In this document: positions 1-5,797 of the stretch, piece by piece | Position numbering within the stretch: position 1 is the first letter of the stretch | Layout: every line of letters begins with the position of its first letter | Assembly (NCBI GenBank): GCA_004299465.1 | Contig: SCST01000298.1 | Span: forward strand, 1 to 6,440 | DNA: 6,440 bases | Direction of reading: 5' to 3' | DNA from: Methylovulum sp. | GTDB lineage: Bacteria > Pseudomonadota > Gammaproteobacteria > Methylococcales > Methylomonadaceae | Program-made: the position numbers and the translations under genes | The notes under the pieces: model-generated | Database searches by the model: none | What the model was told of the DNA's origin: nothing | The model's input: the letters and a program-made list of their open reading frames with translations, nothing else

Positions 1-155
1 CCGCCCCATTGCCTATCCGCAGGAGAAAAGAAATACCGCGCCACTAGCACCACCAATAAAGCCAGAGAAATTTTCCAGGGTGCCAATGCCTGAATGCCCA
101 GATAGACCGCCAAGGGATATAGCAGCAAGACCAAACCAAAAAGCAAGCGGAACAT
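1..155 (-). CDS. Small membrane protein, COG4648-like, 3' part missing (window edge)
   Basis: The first 51 codons of a gene running off the left edge are visible. The product begins MFRLLFGLVLLLYPLAVYLG and carries a hydrophobic segment at about residues 2-22, a short amphipathic stretch with Ala-Pro-Trp-Lys, and a second hydrophobic segment at about residues 29-41, followed by a polar SPADRQWG turn. That is the N-terminus of a polytopic inner-membrane protein. The start codon overlaps the stop of the preceding acyl carrier protein gene by one base (TAATG), so translation is probably coupled; the nearest purine-rich site (AGGA) is 13 bases upstream, which is far. The position directly after two ACP genes matches the uncharacterised COG4648 membrane protein of aryl polyene-type clusters. 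That identification rests on context and hydrophobicity; no catalytic motif is visible. Its biochemical role is not known. Confidence 0.7.
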   Translation of the reverse strand, partial: MFRLLFGLVLLLYPLAVYLGIQALAPWKISLALLVVLVARYFFSPADRQWG

Positions 156-403
156 TAGGGGTTCATAATCCTGAATATGGATTCAACGACATCACCTACT
201 GTCCGTGCGGTCTTAAAATCTTCAAGTTTCAATTCCCGTTGCGTGAGTTCTTTCAGTTTCACGATCATATCGACCGCATCAATGCTATCAAAATCCAGGT
301 CTTCATACAGAAGTGCTTCTACGGTCACCTTCTCTGCATCAATTTCAAACATTTCCAACATGATTTTATGGATGGCAACCAATATTTCATCACGATCATT
401 CAT
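155..403 (-). CDS. Acyl carrier protein (second of a tandem pair)
   Basis: An 82-residue acidic protein of normal ACP size. The phosphopantetheine attachment motif is at residues 36-43 (DLDFDSID), with Ser40 the expected modified residue, followed by the helix II sequence AVDMIVKL. Helix I (residues 5-20) and a C-terminal helix (70-80) fit the four-helix ACP fold. It would carry the growing acyl chain as a thioester in the cytoplasm, after activation by a phosphopantetheinyl transferase not seen here. It starts 24 bases after the first ACP gene, with a GAGAGA sequence 4 bases before the ATG as a plausible ribosome site. Its stop overlaps the start of the membrane protein. The two ACPs differ strongly in sequence, so this is not a recent duplication; in APE-type clusters the paired ACPs (ApeE/ApeF-like) have separate roles. 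A stand-alone fatty-acid AcpP is unlikely, because the neighbours are not fabD/fabG/fabF. Confidence 0.9.
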   Translation of the reverse strand: MNDRDEILVAIHKIMLEMFEIDAEKVTVEALLYEDLDFDSIDAVDMIVKLKELTQRELKLEDFKTARTVGDVVESIFRIMNP

Positions 404-427
404 AGCGTCTCTCAGGGTCTTCTTGAT

Positions 428-715
428 TCAAACCCGTTTAGCTCCAAGTTGGTTGGCTTCAAGTCTGGAATGAATAAAAGCGGCTAAGTGGGCCACTGAC
501 GCGAATATTTCCTCGACATTATCCGTTTCCGCATCAATCCTAACATCGTATTTTTTCCTTATGGCCAAGCCCAGCTCCAAGGCATCAATTGAATCCAATT
601 CATAACCACCTCCAAACAAAGCCTCTTGGCTATCAAAATTGGCGACACTTAAATCCTCTAAGGCCAGCGTGTCAATAATCATTTGTTTTAATTCATTTTC
701 CAAACCGCTACTCAT
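428..715 (-). CDS. Acyl carrier protein (first of a tandem pair)
   Basis: A 95-residue phosphopantetheine-binding protein. The attachment motif GYELDSIDALEL spans residues 37-48, with Ser42 the modified serine; the preceding GGG (35-37) is a glycine-rich loop. The open frame extends 20 codons further upstream, but the ATG at 715 is chosen for three reasons: a GGAG ribosome site sits five bases before it, the product then begins as a normal ACP helix I (MSSGLENELKQMIIDTLALE), and it leaves only an 8-base overlap (ATGAGTAG) with the acyltransferase gene. This tight overlap implies translational coupling. The protein is somewhat longer than AcpP (about 78 residues), with a C-terminal extension ending in basic residues (GAKRV). 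It presumably serves the same acyl-chain assembly as the second ACP. Confidence 0.9.
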   Translation of the reverse strand: MSSGLENELKQMIIDTLALEDLSVANFDSQEALFGGGYELDSIDALELGLAIRKKYDVRIDAETDNVEEIFASVAHLAAFIHSRLEANQLGAKRV

Positions 716-1478
716 GCTTGCTCCGTTGTTGCGTAAAATAATCTTGTAAATAGCTATTAAAGCGGCGGACTGCAATGCTTTTTGGCGTTATCGCCCGAAA
801 ATTATCCAGAGCCATATCTTCGCCCACCGTCATTGACAAATGAAACCGCCGTTCAGGTATCTGATACCATTTTTCCGCTTTCGTTAATGTACTGGGGGAG
901 CATTGTAGCGTAACAGGTGTAATTATAGCGTTAGCGCACAATGCAATCGTTGCCGCCCCACGCTGGAAGTTGTATTCAGTGTTTGGCACTGTCCGTGTGC
1001 TTTCGGGAAAAATAATCATGATGCCACCCGAATTTAAATGCGCCACACAACGGTCAATCATCTGCTGGGGATCTTCATTACTGATATAGCCGGCATTAAT
1101 GATAGACCCTTTCATACAGGGGTTATGGCATAACTTACTTTTAACAATGCAGCTCGCATAAGGGATACGGCTGAGTAAAAATACAATGTCGATCAAAGTC
1201 GGGTGGTTAGCCAAAATTAACTGGCCTGGCCGGTTCAGCCTATCCAAGCCATTAATTTCATAAGTCATAATACCAATCCTGTTCATCAGGCCGATAAAAA
1301 TATAAAAGCTGTAATGCACACACTTTTGCGCCTGTCGCCTTTTCTGAAGGGGGCTACCAGGAACGACATTAAGTATCGGAAAGACCACTACCCATAATAA
1401 AAAGCCGCCTATGCCAAAAACACTAAAACTCAGTCCCGTTGCAAATAAACGCCAGTAATAATCCAGTCGTTTTTTCAT
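708..1478 (-). CDS. PlsC-like lysophospholipid acyltransferase of the ACP operon
   Basis: A 256-residue member of the glycerolphosphate acyltransferase (PlsC/LPLAT) superfamily, which transfers acyl groups from ACP or CoA to a hydroxyl of a lipid acceptor at the inner membrane. The N-terminus holds a hydrophobic, membrane-embedding segment (about residues 11-40). The catalytic motif NHPTLID is at 91-97, giving the His92/Asp97 HX4D pair. A motif II-like region (GSIINAGYISNE, 124-135) and the substrate-binding motif FPESTRT (157-163) follow, then FQRGAATIAL and ITPVT as in the family. The usual FPEGTR glycine is serine here. The start is preceded only by a weak GGAAA. This is the first clear gene of the operon with the two ACPs. 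In APE-like clusters such an enzyme is thought to attach the finished acyl chain to its lipid anchor; that role is inferred from context, and a housekeeping lysophosphatidate acyltransferase is less likely given the neighbours. Confidence 0.9.
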   Translation of the reverse strand: MKKRLDYYWRLFATGLSFSVFGIGGFLLWVVVFPILNVVPGSPLQKRRQAQKCVHYSFYIFIGLMNRIGIMTYEINGLDRLNRPGQLILANHPTLIDIVFLLSRIPYASCIVKSKLCHNPCMKGSIINAGYISNEDPQQMIDRCVAHLNSGGIMIIFPESTRTVPNTEYNFQRGAATIALCANAIITPVTLQCSPSTLTKAEKWYQIPERRFHLSMTVGEDMALDNFRAITPKSIAVRRFNSYLQDYFTQQRSKHE

Positions 1479-1645
1479 TGTTGTCGTTTCCGATCAAAGG
1501 TTTTTATTATACGGATTACCGGGTTTTTGTCGCAAATATTAATCGTCCCATAAGTTTTCAATACTTTCGCCAAGCGGTAAGGCTGGTTTTTTGCTAATTG
1601 GACAAAAAGAAATGACCGGAATAGGTAGGAATACCGATGCCTTAA

Positions 1646-1672
1646 GGAATCGCTGAACAAATCGCCGATTCC
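1646..1672 (-). repeat. Leader hairpin upstream of the acyltransferase operon
   Basis: Perfect 7-base inverted repeat GGAATCG (1646-1652) and CGATTCC (1666-1672) with a 13-base loop, in what would be the 5' leader of the acyltransferase transcript about 170 bases before its start. No T-run follows, so it is not a standard terminator or attenuator. It could also be a relic of an insertion-sequence end, or chance. Confidence 0.35.
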
Positions 1673-1750
1673 CAGATTGACCGATGGTTTGAATAATTAC
1701 CTAAAATCTTACTTAGGAATGGGCATGAAACAACCTATGCAAACGTCCGA

Positions 1751-1815
1751 TGTAGGTGCGAATTTACTTGTGCCTAGAGGGTGTATCCGCACGATGCGAA
1801 TCTGTCGCTCCTACA
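1751..1815. repeat. Degenerate palindromic repeat
   Basis: The ends TGTAGGTGCGA (1751-1761) and TCGCTCCTACA (1805-1815) are inverted copies with one mismatch in 11. The middle is irregular, with a second GCGAAT at 1796-1801. The TGTAGG/CCTACA termini are of the type found in dispersed intergenic palindromes of proteobacteria. It lies within the larger element. Confidence 0.5.
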
Positions 1816-1852
1816 GTTGTACACCGTAACTATTCAGATCTTTGCCTGAAGC

Positions 1853-1931
1853 GTAGGGCGTGCTGCGCGCGCCTTCTCCGGCGCGTGGGTAAACGCGTCA
1901 GTCCGTTGATGGCGCGCGCAGCACGCCCTAC
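1853..1931. repeat. Perfect 21-base-arm GC-rich inverted repeat
   Basis: Bases 1853-1873 and 1911-1931 are exact reverse complements (outer end GTAGGGCGTGCTG, inner end GCGCGCGCC), separated by 37 bases. The loop contains a smaller hairpin, CGCGT (1882-1886) with ACGCG (1893-1897). The structure would be a very stable cruciform in DNA or a stem in RNA. It resembles REP-type or MITE palindromes in form. Lying 82 bases beyond the apbC stop and 375 bases before the acyltransferase start, it could block read-through or protect the apbC mRNA end; that function is inference only. No T-run follows on either strand. Confidence 0.85.
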
Positions 1932-2012
1932 ACTAAGGCGCTAAATAATTACCCGTTGCCGAACTTGTTTCATGCTTATTCCTTAACGAACGGCTGTCCG
2001 TACCGCTCAAAA

Positions 2013-3104
2013 TCAGGTATTTTGTACGACAATAGTAGGAAACCGGCTGCTGTAATCCTTGGCCTTCAGCGCCAGCCTGGCAGCTGTTTTCCGGGCAATG
2101 GCTTTATAAATTTGCGCGGCGCGCCCGTCGGGGTCAGCCACCACCGTCGGCCTGCCTGAATCCGCATCCCGGCGAATAGCGATATCCAGCGGCAAAGCGC
2201 CCAAGAAATCGATTTTATTGACTTCAGCCATCGCCACACCGCCGCCGGTGCCAAAAATAGCTTCTTCATGGCCGCATTGCGAGCAGATATGCAGGCTCAT
2301 ATTCTCGACCACACCCAGTACCGGTACATTGACTTTTGCAAACATAGCCAAACCGCGCTGAGCATCTATCAACGCAATATCCTGCGGCGTTGTCACGATA
2401 ATCGCACCGCTCACAGGAATTTGTTGCGCCAGCGTCAACTGGATATCGCCCGTACCGGGAGGCAGGTCAATAATCAAATAATCGACATCGACCCAGTTAG
2501 TGTCCCTGAGTAATTGCTGCAAGGCATTGGTTGCCATCGGACCGCGCCAAATCATCGCCTGGTCCGCCCCGACCAGGTAGCCTATCGACATGGTCTGCAC
2601 ACCGTAAGCCACCTTCGGCATCATCGTTTTGTTATCCACGCTTTCGGGAGAGCCGGAAAGCCCAAGCATCGTCGGAATGCTGGGACCGTAAATATCGGCA
2701 TCGAGTATGCCGACAACCGCGCCTTCCGCTGCCAGCGCCAACGCCAGGTTGACCGCTGTGGTTGATTTGCCGACCCCGCCCTTGCCGGATGCAACGGCGA
2801 TAATATTTTTCACATGGGCATGGGGTTTTAACGCCTGTTGTACGGCGTGAGAAATAATTTTTACCGTGATTTCGACACGGACATTATTGATGCCGGGCAG
2901 CGTTTTAAGATGCTGTTCCACCGCCGATTTCATGTCATCGACAATGCTTTTGGCGGGGTAGCCCAACTCCAGCATGACGCAGACATCGCTACCGTCAATG
3001 GCAATGGATTTAAGCGATTTTGCAGATACCAAATCGGTGCCGTGGTTAGGGTCGATAAAAGTGCTTAACAGATTTTCTATATCCGCTTTTTCGATGCTTG
3101 ACAT
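2013..3104 (-). CDS. apbC: Iron-sulfur cluster carrier protein ApbC (Mrp family P-loop ATPase)
   Basis: A 363-residue Mrp/NBP35-family protein that binds and hands over [4Fe-4S] clusters to apo-proteins in the cytoplasm, driven by ATP. Residues 5-80 form the N-terminal MIP18/DUF59-type domain. The deviant Walker A motif SGKGGVGKS is at 106-114, the switch I-like DADIYGPS at 135-142, RGPM at 187-190 and the Walker B region DLPPGTGD at 213-220. The conserved cluster-binding CxxC pair is Cys274 and Cys277 (CSQC). Length and layout are those of the complete family. The ATG has a good ribosome site (AGGA, 6 bases upstream). It sits alone between intergenic gaps on both sides, so it is probably transcribed on its own from a promoter in the 142-base gap. 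The usual gammaproteobacterial partner metG is not next to it here. Confidence 0.97.
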   Translation of the reverse strand: MSSIEKADIENLLSTFIDPNHGTDLVSAKSLKSIAIDGSDVCVMLELGYPAKSIVDDMKSAVEQHLKTLPGINNVRVEITVKIISHAVQQALKPHAHVKNIIAVASGKGGVGKSTTAVNLALALAAEGAVVGILDADIYGPSIPTMLGLSGSPESVDNKTMMPKVAYGVQTMSIGYLVGADQAMIWRGPMATNALQQLLRDTNWVDVDYLIIDLPPGTGDIQLTLAQQIPVSGAIIVTTPQDIALIDAQRGLAMFAKVNVPVLGVVENMSLHICSQCGHEEAIFGTGGGVAMAEVNKIDFLGALPLDIAIRRDADSGRPTVVADPDGRAAQIYKAIARKTAARLALKAKDYSSRFPTIVVQNT

Positions 3105-3145
3105 TATTATTCCTGATGAGTGAAAAAACCTTAGGGTTCGCTCAG

Positions 3146-3172
3146 GATATAAGGCATGCGCCGATTTTTCAA
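3146..3172 (-). promoter_or_regulatory. Possible sigma-70 promoter of apbC
   Basis: On the minus strand TTGAAA (3172-3167, five of six to the consensus -35) is followed after 15 bases by TATATC (3151-3146, four of six to the -10). The spacer is shorter than the ideal 17. The start of transcription would fall near 3139, giving a short leader before the apbC ATG at 3104. It is the best match in the gap, but still a visual call. Confidence 0.3.
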
Positions 3173-3177
3173 TAGAA

Positions 3178-3225
3178 TTTACCGTGAAGCCATCCCGCAG
3201 CTAAAGCATCACTCGATACGGTAAA
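3178..3225. repeat. 8-base inverted repeat between the TPR gene and apbC
   Basis: TTTACCGT (3178-3185) and ACGGTAAA (3218-3225) are exact inverted copies with a 32-base loop, just after the TPR gene and just upstream of the candidate apbC promoter. Between it and the TPR stop is an alternating (CG)5 tract (3233-3242). It could be a 3'-end structure of the TPR transcript or a spaced binding site, but no T-run supports termination. Confidence 0.35.
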
Positions 3226-3246
3226 CACTACCCGCGCGCGCGTTGA

Positions 3247-5640
3247 CTATTGCGTATTTTTTTCCAGCGCCTTAAGCGTTTCTTTGGCTTCAGCCAAGCC
3301 GTTAAAATCCACTTTCTTATCAATCGCTTTGTGCAAATACTCCTGCGCACGGCCCTTATCGCCTTGCTTGAAATAAACCATGCCCCGGTGATAATCGCTG
3401 ACGGCAATATCCGGATTCAATTCAAACGCTTGCAATAGCAGTTGCCGTGATTTTTCATAGTCACCCTGTTTATAGGCAATCCAGGCCACGGTATCGAGCA
3501 TGTAAGGATCCTTCATTTCGGCAAGCGGCCCGGCCAGTTTTGCTGCGCGGGCCAATGCCTCGGCACCGTTCGCGTGTTCGGCTAAATAACTCGCAAGGTT
3601 GTTCAATCTATTCAATGACTCAGGATGCTTCCTGAAGCTATCTTCATACAAGTCTATGACTTTTTGGTGCTCTCCATCCTGGTCATAAAGCGCAGCTAAA
3701 TCTGCTTCCAATTCCATGGACTCGGCGGTGCTATCGATACCTTTTCTTAATATATCAATCGCATCATTTTTATGCTTTTGCAGGATATGGATTAACGCGA
3801 TATTCCGATAAGGGACAGACCAGGCCGGATTAATGACTATGGCCTGCTGGTAGGCCTTTACTGCATCGCCGTATTTATTGCCGCGAGCGTATACCTCGCC
3901 CAGTAAATTGTACGCAAAAAAATTCTTGGGCTGTTTTTCGAGCACGTCATGCAATTTACTCAGCGCCTTATCGGCCTCTTTTGACATCAGGTAATTTTTC
4001 ACTAACTGGCTTAGCGGTTCCACGGCATGCGGTTGTCGTTGTACCGCCTGTTCAAAGTGGAGCGTACTTTGTTCAAGCTTACCTTCGGCCCGGTACGCCA
4101 AACCGGACAGGTAATAGCCTGCCGCATCGCCGGCATGAGCTTGTTGCAGCTGCTTTGCTGTGTTTAAGGCCTTATCCCATTGCTTTTGTGTGGCATAAAT
4201 CTTGAATAATGCTTCCAGGCCATTTTTGCTGTTCGGATTAAGCCTAAATAAGGTATTGAGTTGTTGCGTCGCCTGTTCTTTATCACCAGCTTGTAACAGC
4301 AGGTTAACCAGGTCCAGCCTGGCTATTTCATCCCCCGGCACGAGTCCGACAATTTGTTCGAGATTCTCGCGCGCCAATACCGTGTCTTTATTGACCAAAT
4401 GCGCGGCGCCCAGCAATTTAAGCACGGCGACATTTTTCGGCTGCTCGCTAAGAACGCTACGGAAATCGGTAATAGCGTCAGGCACACGGTTTTCCGCCAA
4501 GGCTATTTCACCGCGTAAGGTCAGTGCAGCCAAATCATCGGGATTGCCGTCCAACAGTTCCTTGACCAGCGACTTCGCTTCATCGACGCGGCGGCTAGCC
4601 TTGTACAGTCGCGCCAGCTTGTTGCGCGCTTCAATCGACTGCGGCCCCTGCTTATCAAGCTCGACAATCTCTTTTAAGGTTTCCTCTACCTTATCGGCCT
4701 GCTTCTGGGCCAATTGCAAATCAGCCAATTTAAAGCGCAGCTCATATTGGCCGGCATTTTGTTCTATCATCGGAATCAATTCCGCGATAGCGATTTCCGG
4801 CGTTCTTTGCGCCGCCAGGAAGTCAACCAGCATCAATTTGGCCTGCTCATCGTCCGGCAATTCCGCGACGGCGGCGCGCAATACCGTTTCCGCCTTATCG
4901 ACCTGCTTATTGTTAACCAGGAAAACCGCCCAGCGCTTGCGATGCTCCACAGACTCAGGCTCTATCTTGACTACGGCGGCCAATGTCGCCTCTGCTTTCT
5001 CCAAATCATGGTGCTGGCTATACAGCTTAGCCAGCATCAAGCGCATCGCAGTATTTTCCGCATGTTTGCCAATAGCGCCCTGTAATAACGCAATCGCTTT
5101 ATCCAGCTTGCCCGTCTTGGCAGTCAACGAAGCCAATAATAAGCTTGCACCAACATCATCAGGGGTTTTCTGCAACGCGGCTTCGGCTTTAACAAATGCC
5201 GCATCGCTATTATTTTGAGCCGCCAAGACATTGCCCATCAAAACCATCGCATCGACATTTTCAGCGTCAACGGCAAGCGCTTCATCAGCCATTTTTTCTG
5301 CGGCCTCTATTTTCGACGCCAACAGGTAGATTTGCCCTAATTTTACCCGCGCCATCACATGCCTTGCATCCTGGTTGACGACTATCTGGTATTGTCTGGC
5401 GGCATCCTGTATATCGCCTAATTGGCTTAACTCTTCGGCCAGCTCGTAACGGCCCTGGATATTTTCGGGATCAACGGCAGCAGCGTTATCAAAAGCGAGC
5501 CGCGCTTTTTTGTAGTCGCCGGCTTTATATAAACGCTTGCCTTCTTCTATATAGTTGGTTTTCTGTCCATCGCAGGCAACAAGATTAGCTACCAGGCACA
5601 ACAGCAGTAAGGTTCTCAAACCATTGGGGAATAACTGCAT
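3247..5640 (-). CDS. Large TPR-repeat lipoprotein, PrsT/PEP-CTERM-system-like
   Basis: A 797-residue lipoprotein made almost wholly of tetratricopeptide repeats. The N-terminus is a lipoprotein signal peptide: a short leader with Arg9, a hydrophobic core LLLLCLVANL, and a lipobox LVAC with Cys23 as the lipidated residue. The residue after the cysteine is Asp24, which in E. coli-type Lol sorting keeps a lipoprotein in the inner membrane. From about residue 30 to the C-terminus roughly 20 degenerate 34-residue TPR units follow, e.g. RLYKAGDYKKARLAFDNAAA near the start and YHRGMVYFKQGDKGRAQEYL near the end. TPR arrays are protein-binding scaffolds. Architecture and repeat style resemble PrsT, the TPR lipoprotein of PEP-CTERM/exosortase systems, but it is shorter than typical PrsT (about 900) and no exosortase, PrsK or PrsR is in view. 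A general envelope or polysaccharide-export scaffold is the alternative. An AGAG site lies 9 bases before the ATG. Confidence 0.85.
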   Translation of the reverse strand: MQLFPNGLRTLLLLCLVANLVACDGQKTNYIEEGKRLYKAGDYKKARLAFDNAAAVDPENIQGRYELAEELSQLGDIQDAARQYQIVVNQDARHVMARVKLGQIYLLASKIEAAEKMADEALAVDAENVDAMVLMGNVLAAQNNSDAAFVKAEAALQKTPDDVGASLLLASLTAKTGKLDKAIALLQGAIGKHAENTAMRLMLAKLYSQHHDLEKAEATLAAVVKIEPESVEHRKRWAVFLVNNKQVDKAETVLRAAVAELPDDEQAKLMLVDFLAAQRTPEIAIAELIPMIEQNAGQYELRFKLADLQLAQKQADKVEETLKEIVELDKQGPQSIEARNKLARLYKASRRVDEAKSLVKELLDGNPDDLAALTLRGEIALAENRVPDAITDFRSVLSEQPKNVAVLKLLGAAHLVNKDTVLARENLEQIVGLVPGDEIARLDLVNLLLQAGDKEQATQQLNTLFRLNPNSKNGLEALFKIYATQKQWDKALNTAKQLQQAHAGDAAGYYLSGLAYRAEGKLEQSTLHFEQAVQRQPHAVEPLSQLVKNYLMSKEADKALSKLHDVLEKQPKNFFAYNLLGEVYARGNKYGDAVKAYQQAIVINPAWSVPYRNIALIHILQKHKNDAIDILRKGIDSTAESMELEADLAALYDQDGEHQKVIDLYEDSFRKHPESLNRLNNLASYLAEHANGAEALARAAKLAGPLAEMKDPYMLDTVAWIAYKQGDYEKSRQLLLQAFELNPDIAVSDYHRGMVYFKQGDKGRAQEYLHKAIDKKVDFNGLAEAKETLKALEKNTQ

Positions 5641-5671
5641 AAGTAAGTTCTCTTGATGTAGATAAGCGGGA

Positions 5672-5692
5672 GTTCAAAGACTATCGTTGAAC
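5672..5692. promoter_or_regulatory. Dyad GTTCAA-N9-TTGAAC upstream of the TPR lipoprotein
   Basis: A perfect 6-base inverted repeat with a 9-base spacer, 32 bases upstream of the TPR gene start. The size and spacing would suit a dimeric regulator, and the position suits the promoter region, with TTATCT at 5667-5662 as a possible minus-strand -10. Six-base arms can arise by chance, so this is only a candidate operator. Confidence 0.25.
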
Positions 5693-5716
5693 GGCATGCG
5701 AGGATAACATGGACTA

Positions 5717-5738
5717 AGAGACGCAGAGTCGCGTCTCT
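5717..5738. repeat. Short perfect hairpin, possible end of the coiled-coil transcript
   Basis: AGAGACGC (5717-5724) and GCGTCTCT (5731-5738) pair perfectly around a six-base loop. It lies 60 bases past the stop of the coiled-coil gene and 77 bases before the TPR gene. On the minus strand the stem is followed by TTAGTCC rather than a T-run, so it is not a textbook Rho-independent terminator. It may be a weak terminator, an mRNA-stabilising stem or a small dispersed repeat. Confidence 0.45.
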
Positions 5739-5797
5739 GTAGCATTGATGATATTAAATCGATTGTTGAAAAGCAGCGGACGGTAAAAGCTGGATGC

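Larger units (their letters stand above)
1715..1983. mobile_element. MITE-like element with 28-base terminal inverted repeats
   Basis: The two ends form an imperfect inverted repeat. Bases 1715-1742 match the reverse complement of 1956-1983 at 22 of 28 positions by hand alignment, including an uninterrupted 11-base core GCATGAAACAA (1723-1733 and 1965-1975) and the outer six bases AGGAAT/ATTCCT. Between them lie two further inverted repeats (1751-1815 and 1853-1931). The 269-base length, the lack of any credible coding frame, and the nested terminal repeats fit a miniature inverted-repeat element mobilised in trans, or a composite of several REP-type units. A clean target-site duplication is not evident: TA dinucleotides near both ends do not line up exactly. 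A 10-base direct repeat AATAATTACC occurs at 1692-1701 (outside) and 1944-1953 (inside), which does not fit a simple flanking duplication. The element ends 29 bases beyond the apbC stop. Confidence 0.5.
1479..2012. other. 534-base intergenic region without a convincing gene
   Basis: This lies between the 3' end of apbC and the first gene of the acyltransferase/ACP operon. About half of it (1715-1983) is a nested repeat described separately. Nearer the acyltransferase there is a small hairpin (1646-1672). A weak minus-strand promoter can be drawn at 1733-1706 (TTGTTT, 16 bases, TAAGAT); its -35 box falls inside the left arm of the repeat. The match is poor and should be treated as a guess. No tRNA, riboswitch or clear Rho-independent terminator with a T-run was seen. 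After the apbC stop there is only a four-base-pair stem (ACGG/CCGT). Confidence 0.6.

Noticed and set aside
80..487. A 135-codon plus-strand frame at the left end
   Set aside because: It lies opposite two unmistakable ACP genes and the membrane protein start, and its translation resembles no protein.
716..775. Longer start for the first ACP (20 extra residues)
   Set aside because: The extension would lie wholly within the acyltransferase coding sequence and lacks a good ribosome site, whereas the ATG at 715 has GGAG five bases upstream.
1475..1660. A 61-codon minus-strand frame whose stop overlaps the acyltransferase start as ATGA
   Set aside because: It has only a TTG start with no ribosome site; the frame extends upstream to a stop near 1699 without any ATG, and the translation shows no domain. 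The ATGA overlap is probably chance, although a decayed gene end cannot be excluded.
1853..1931. CRISPR or tRNA-like structure
   Set aside because: There are only two arms in opposite orientation, no regularly spaced direct repeats, and no cloverleaf.
1756..1944. A 62-codon plus-strand frame across the intergenic palindromes
   Set aside because: Its sequence is dictated by the inverted repeats (Arg/Ala-rich from GCGCGC tracts), and no ribosome site is present.
2268..2765. Plus-strand frames of about 80 codons opposite apbC
   Set aside because: They are shadows of the conserved apbC coding sequence, with His/Arg-rich translations lacking domain features.
4202..5218. A 338-codon plus-strand frame opposite the TPR gene
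   Set aside because: It is antisense to a clear TPR protein, rich in Ser/Ala/Leu as expected from reading helix-repeat codons backwards, and shows no domain.
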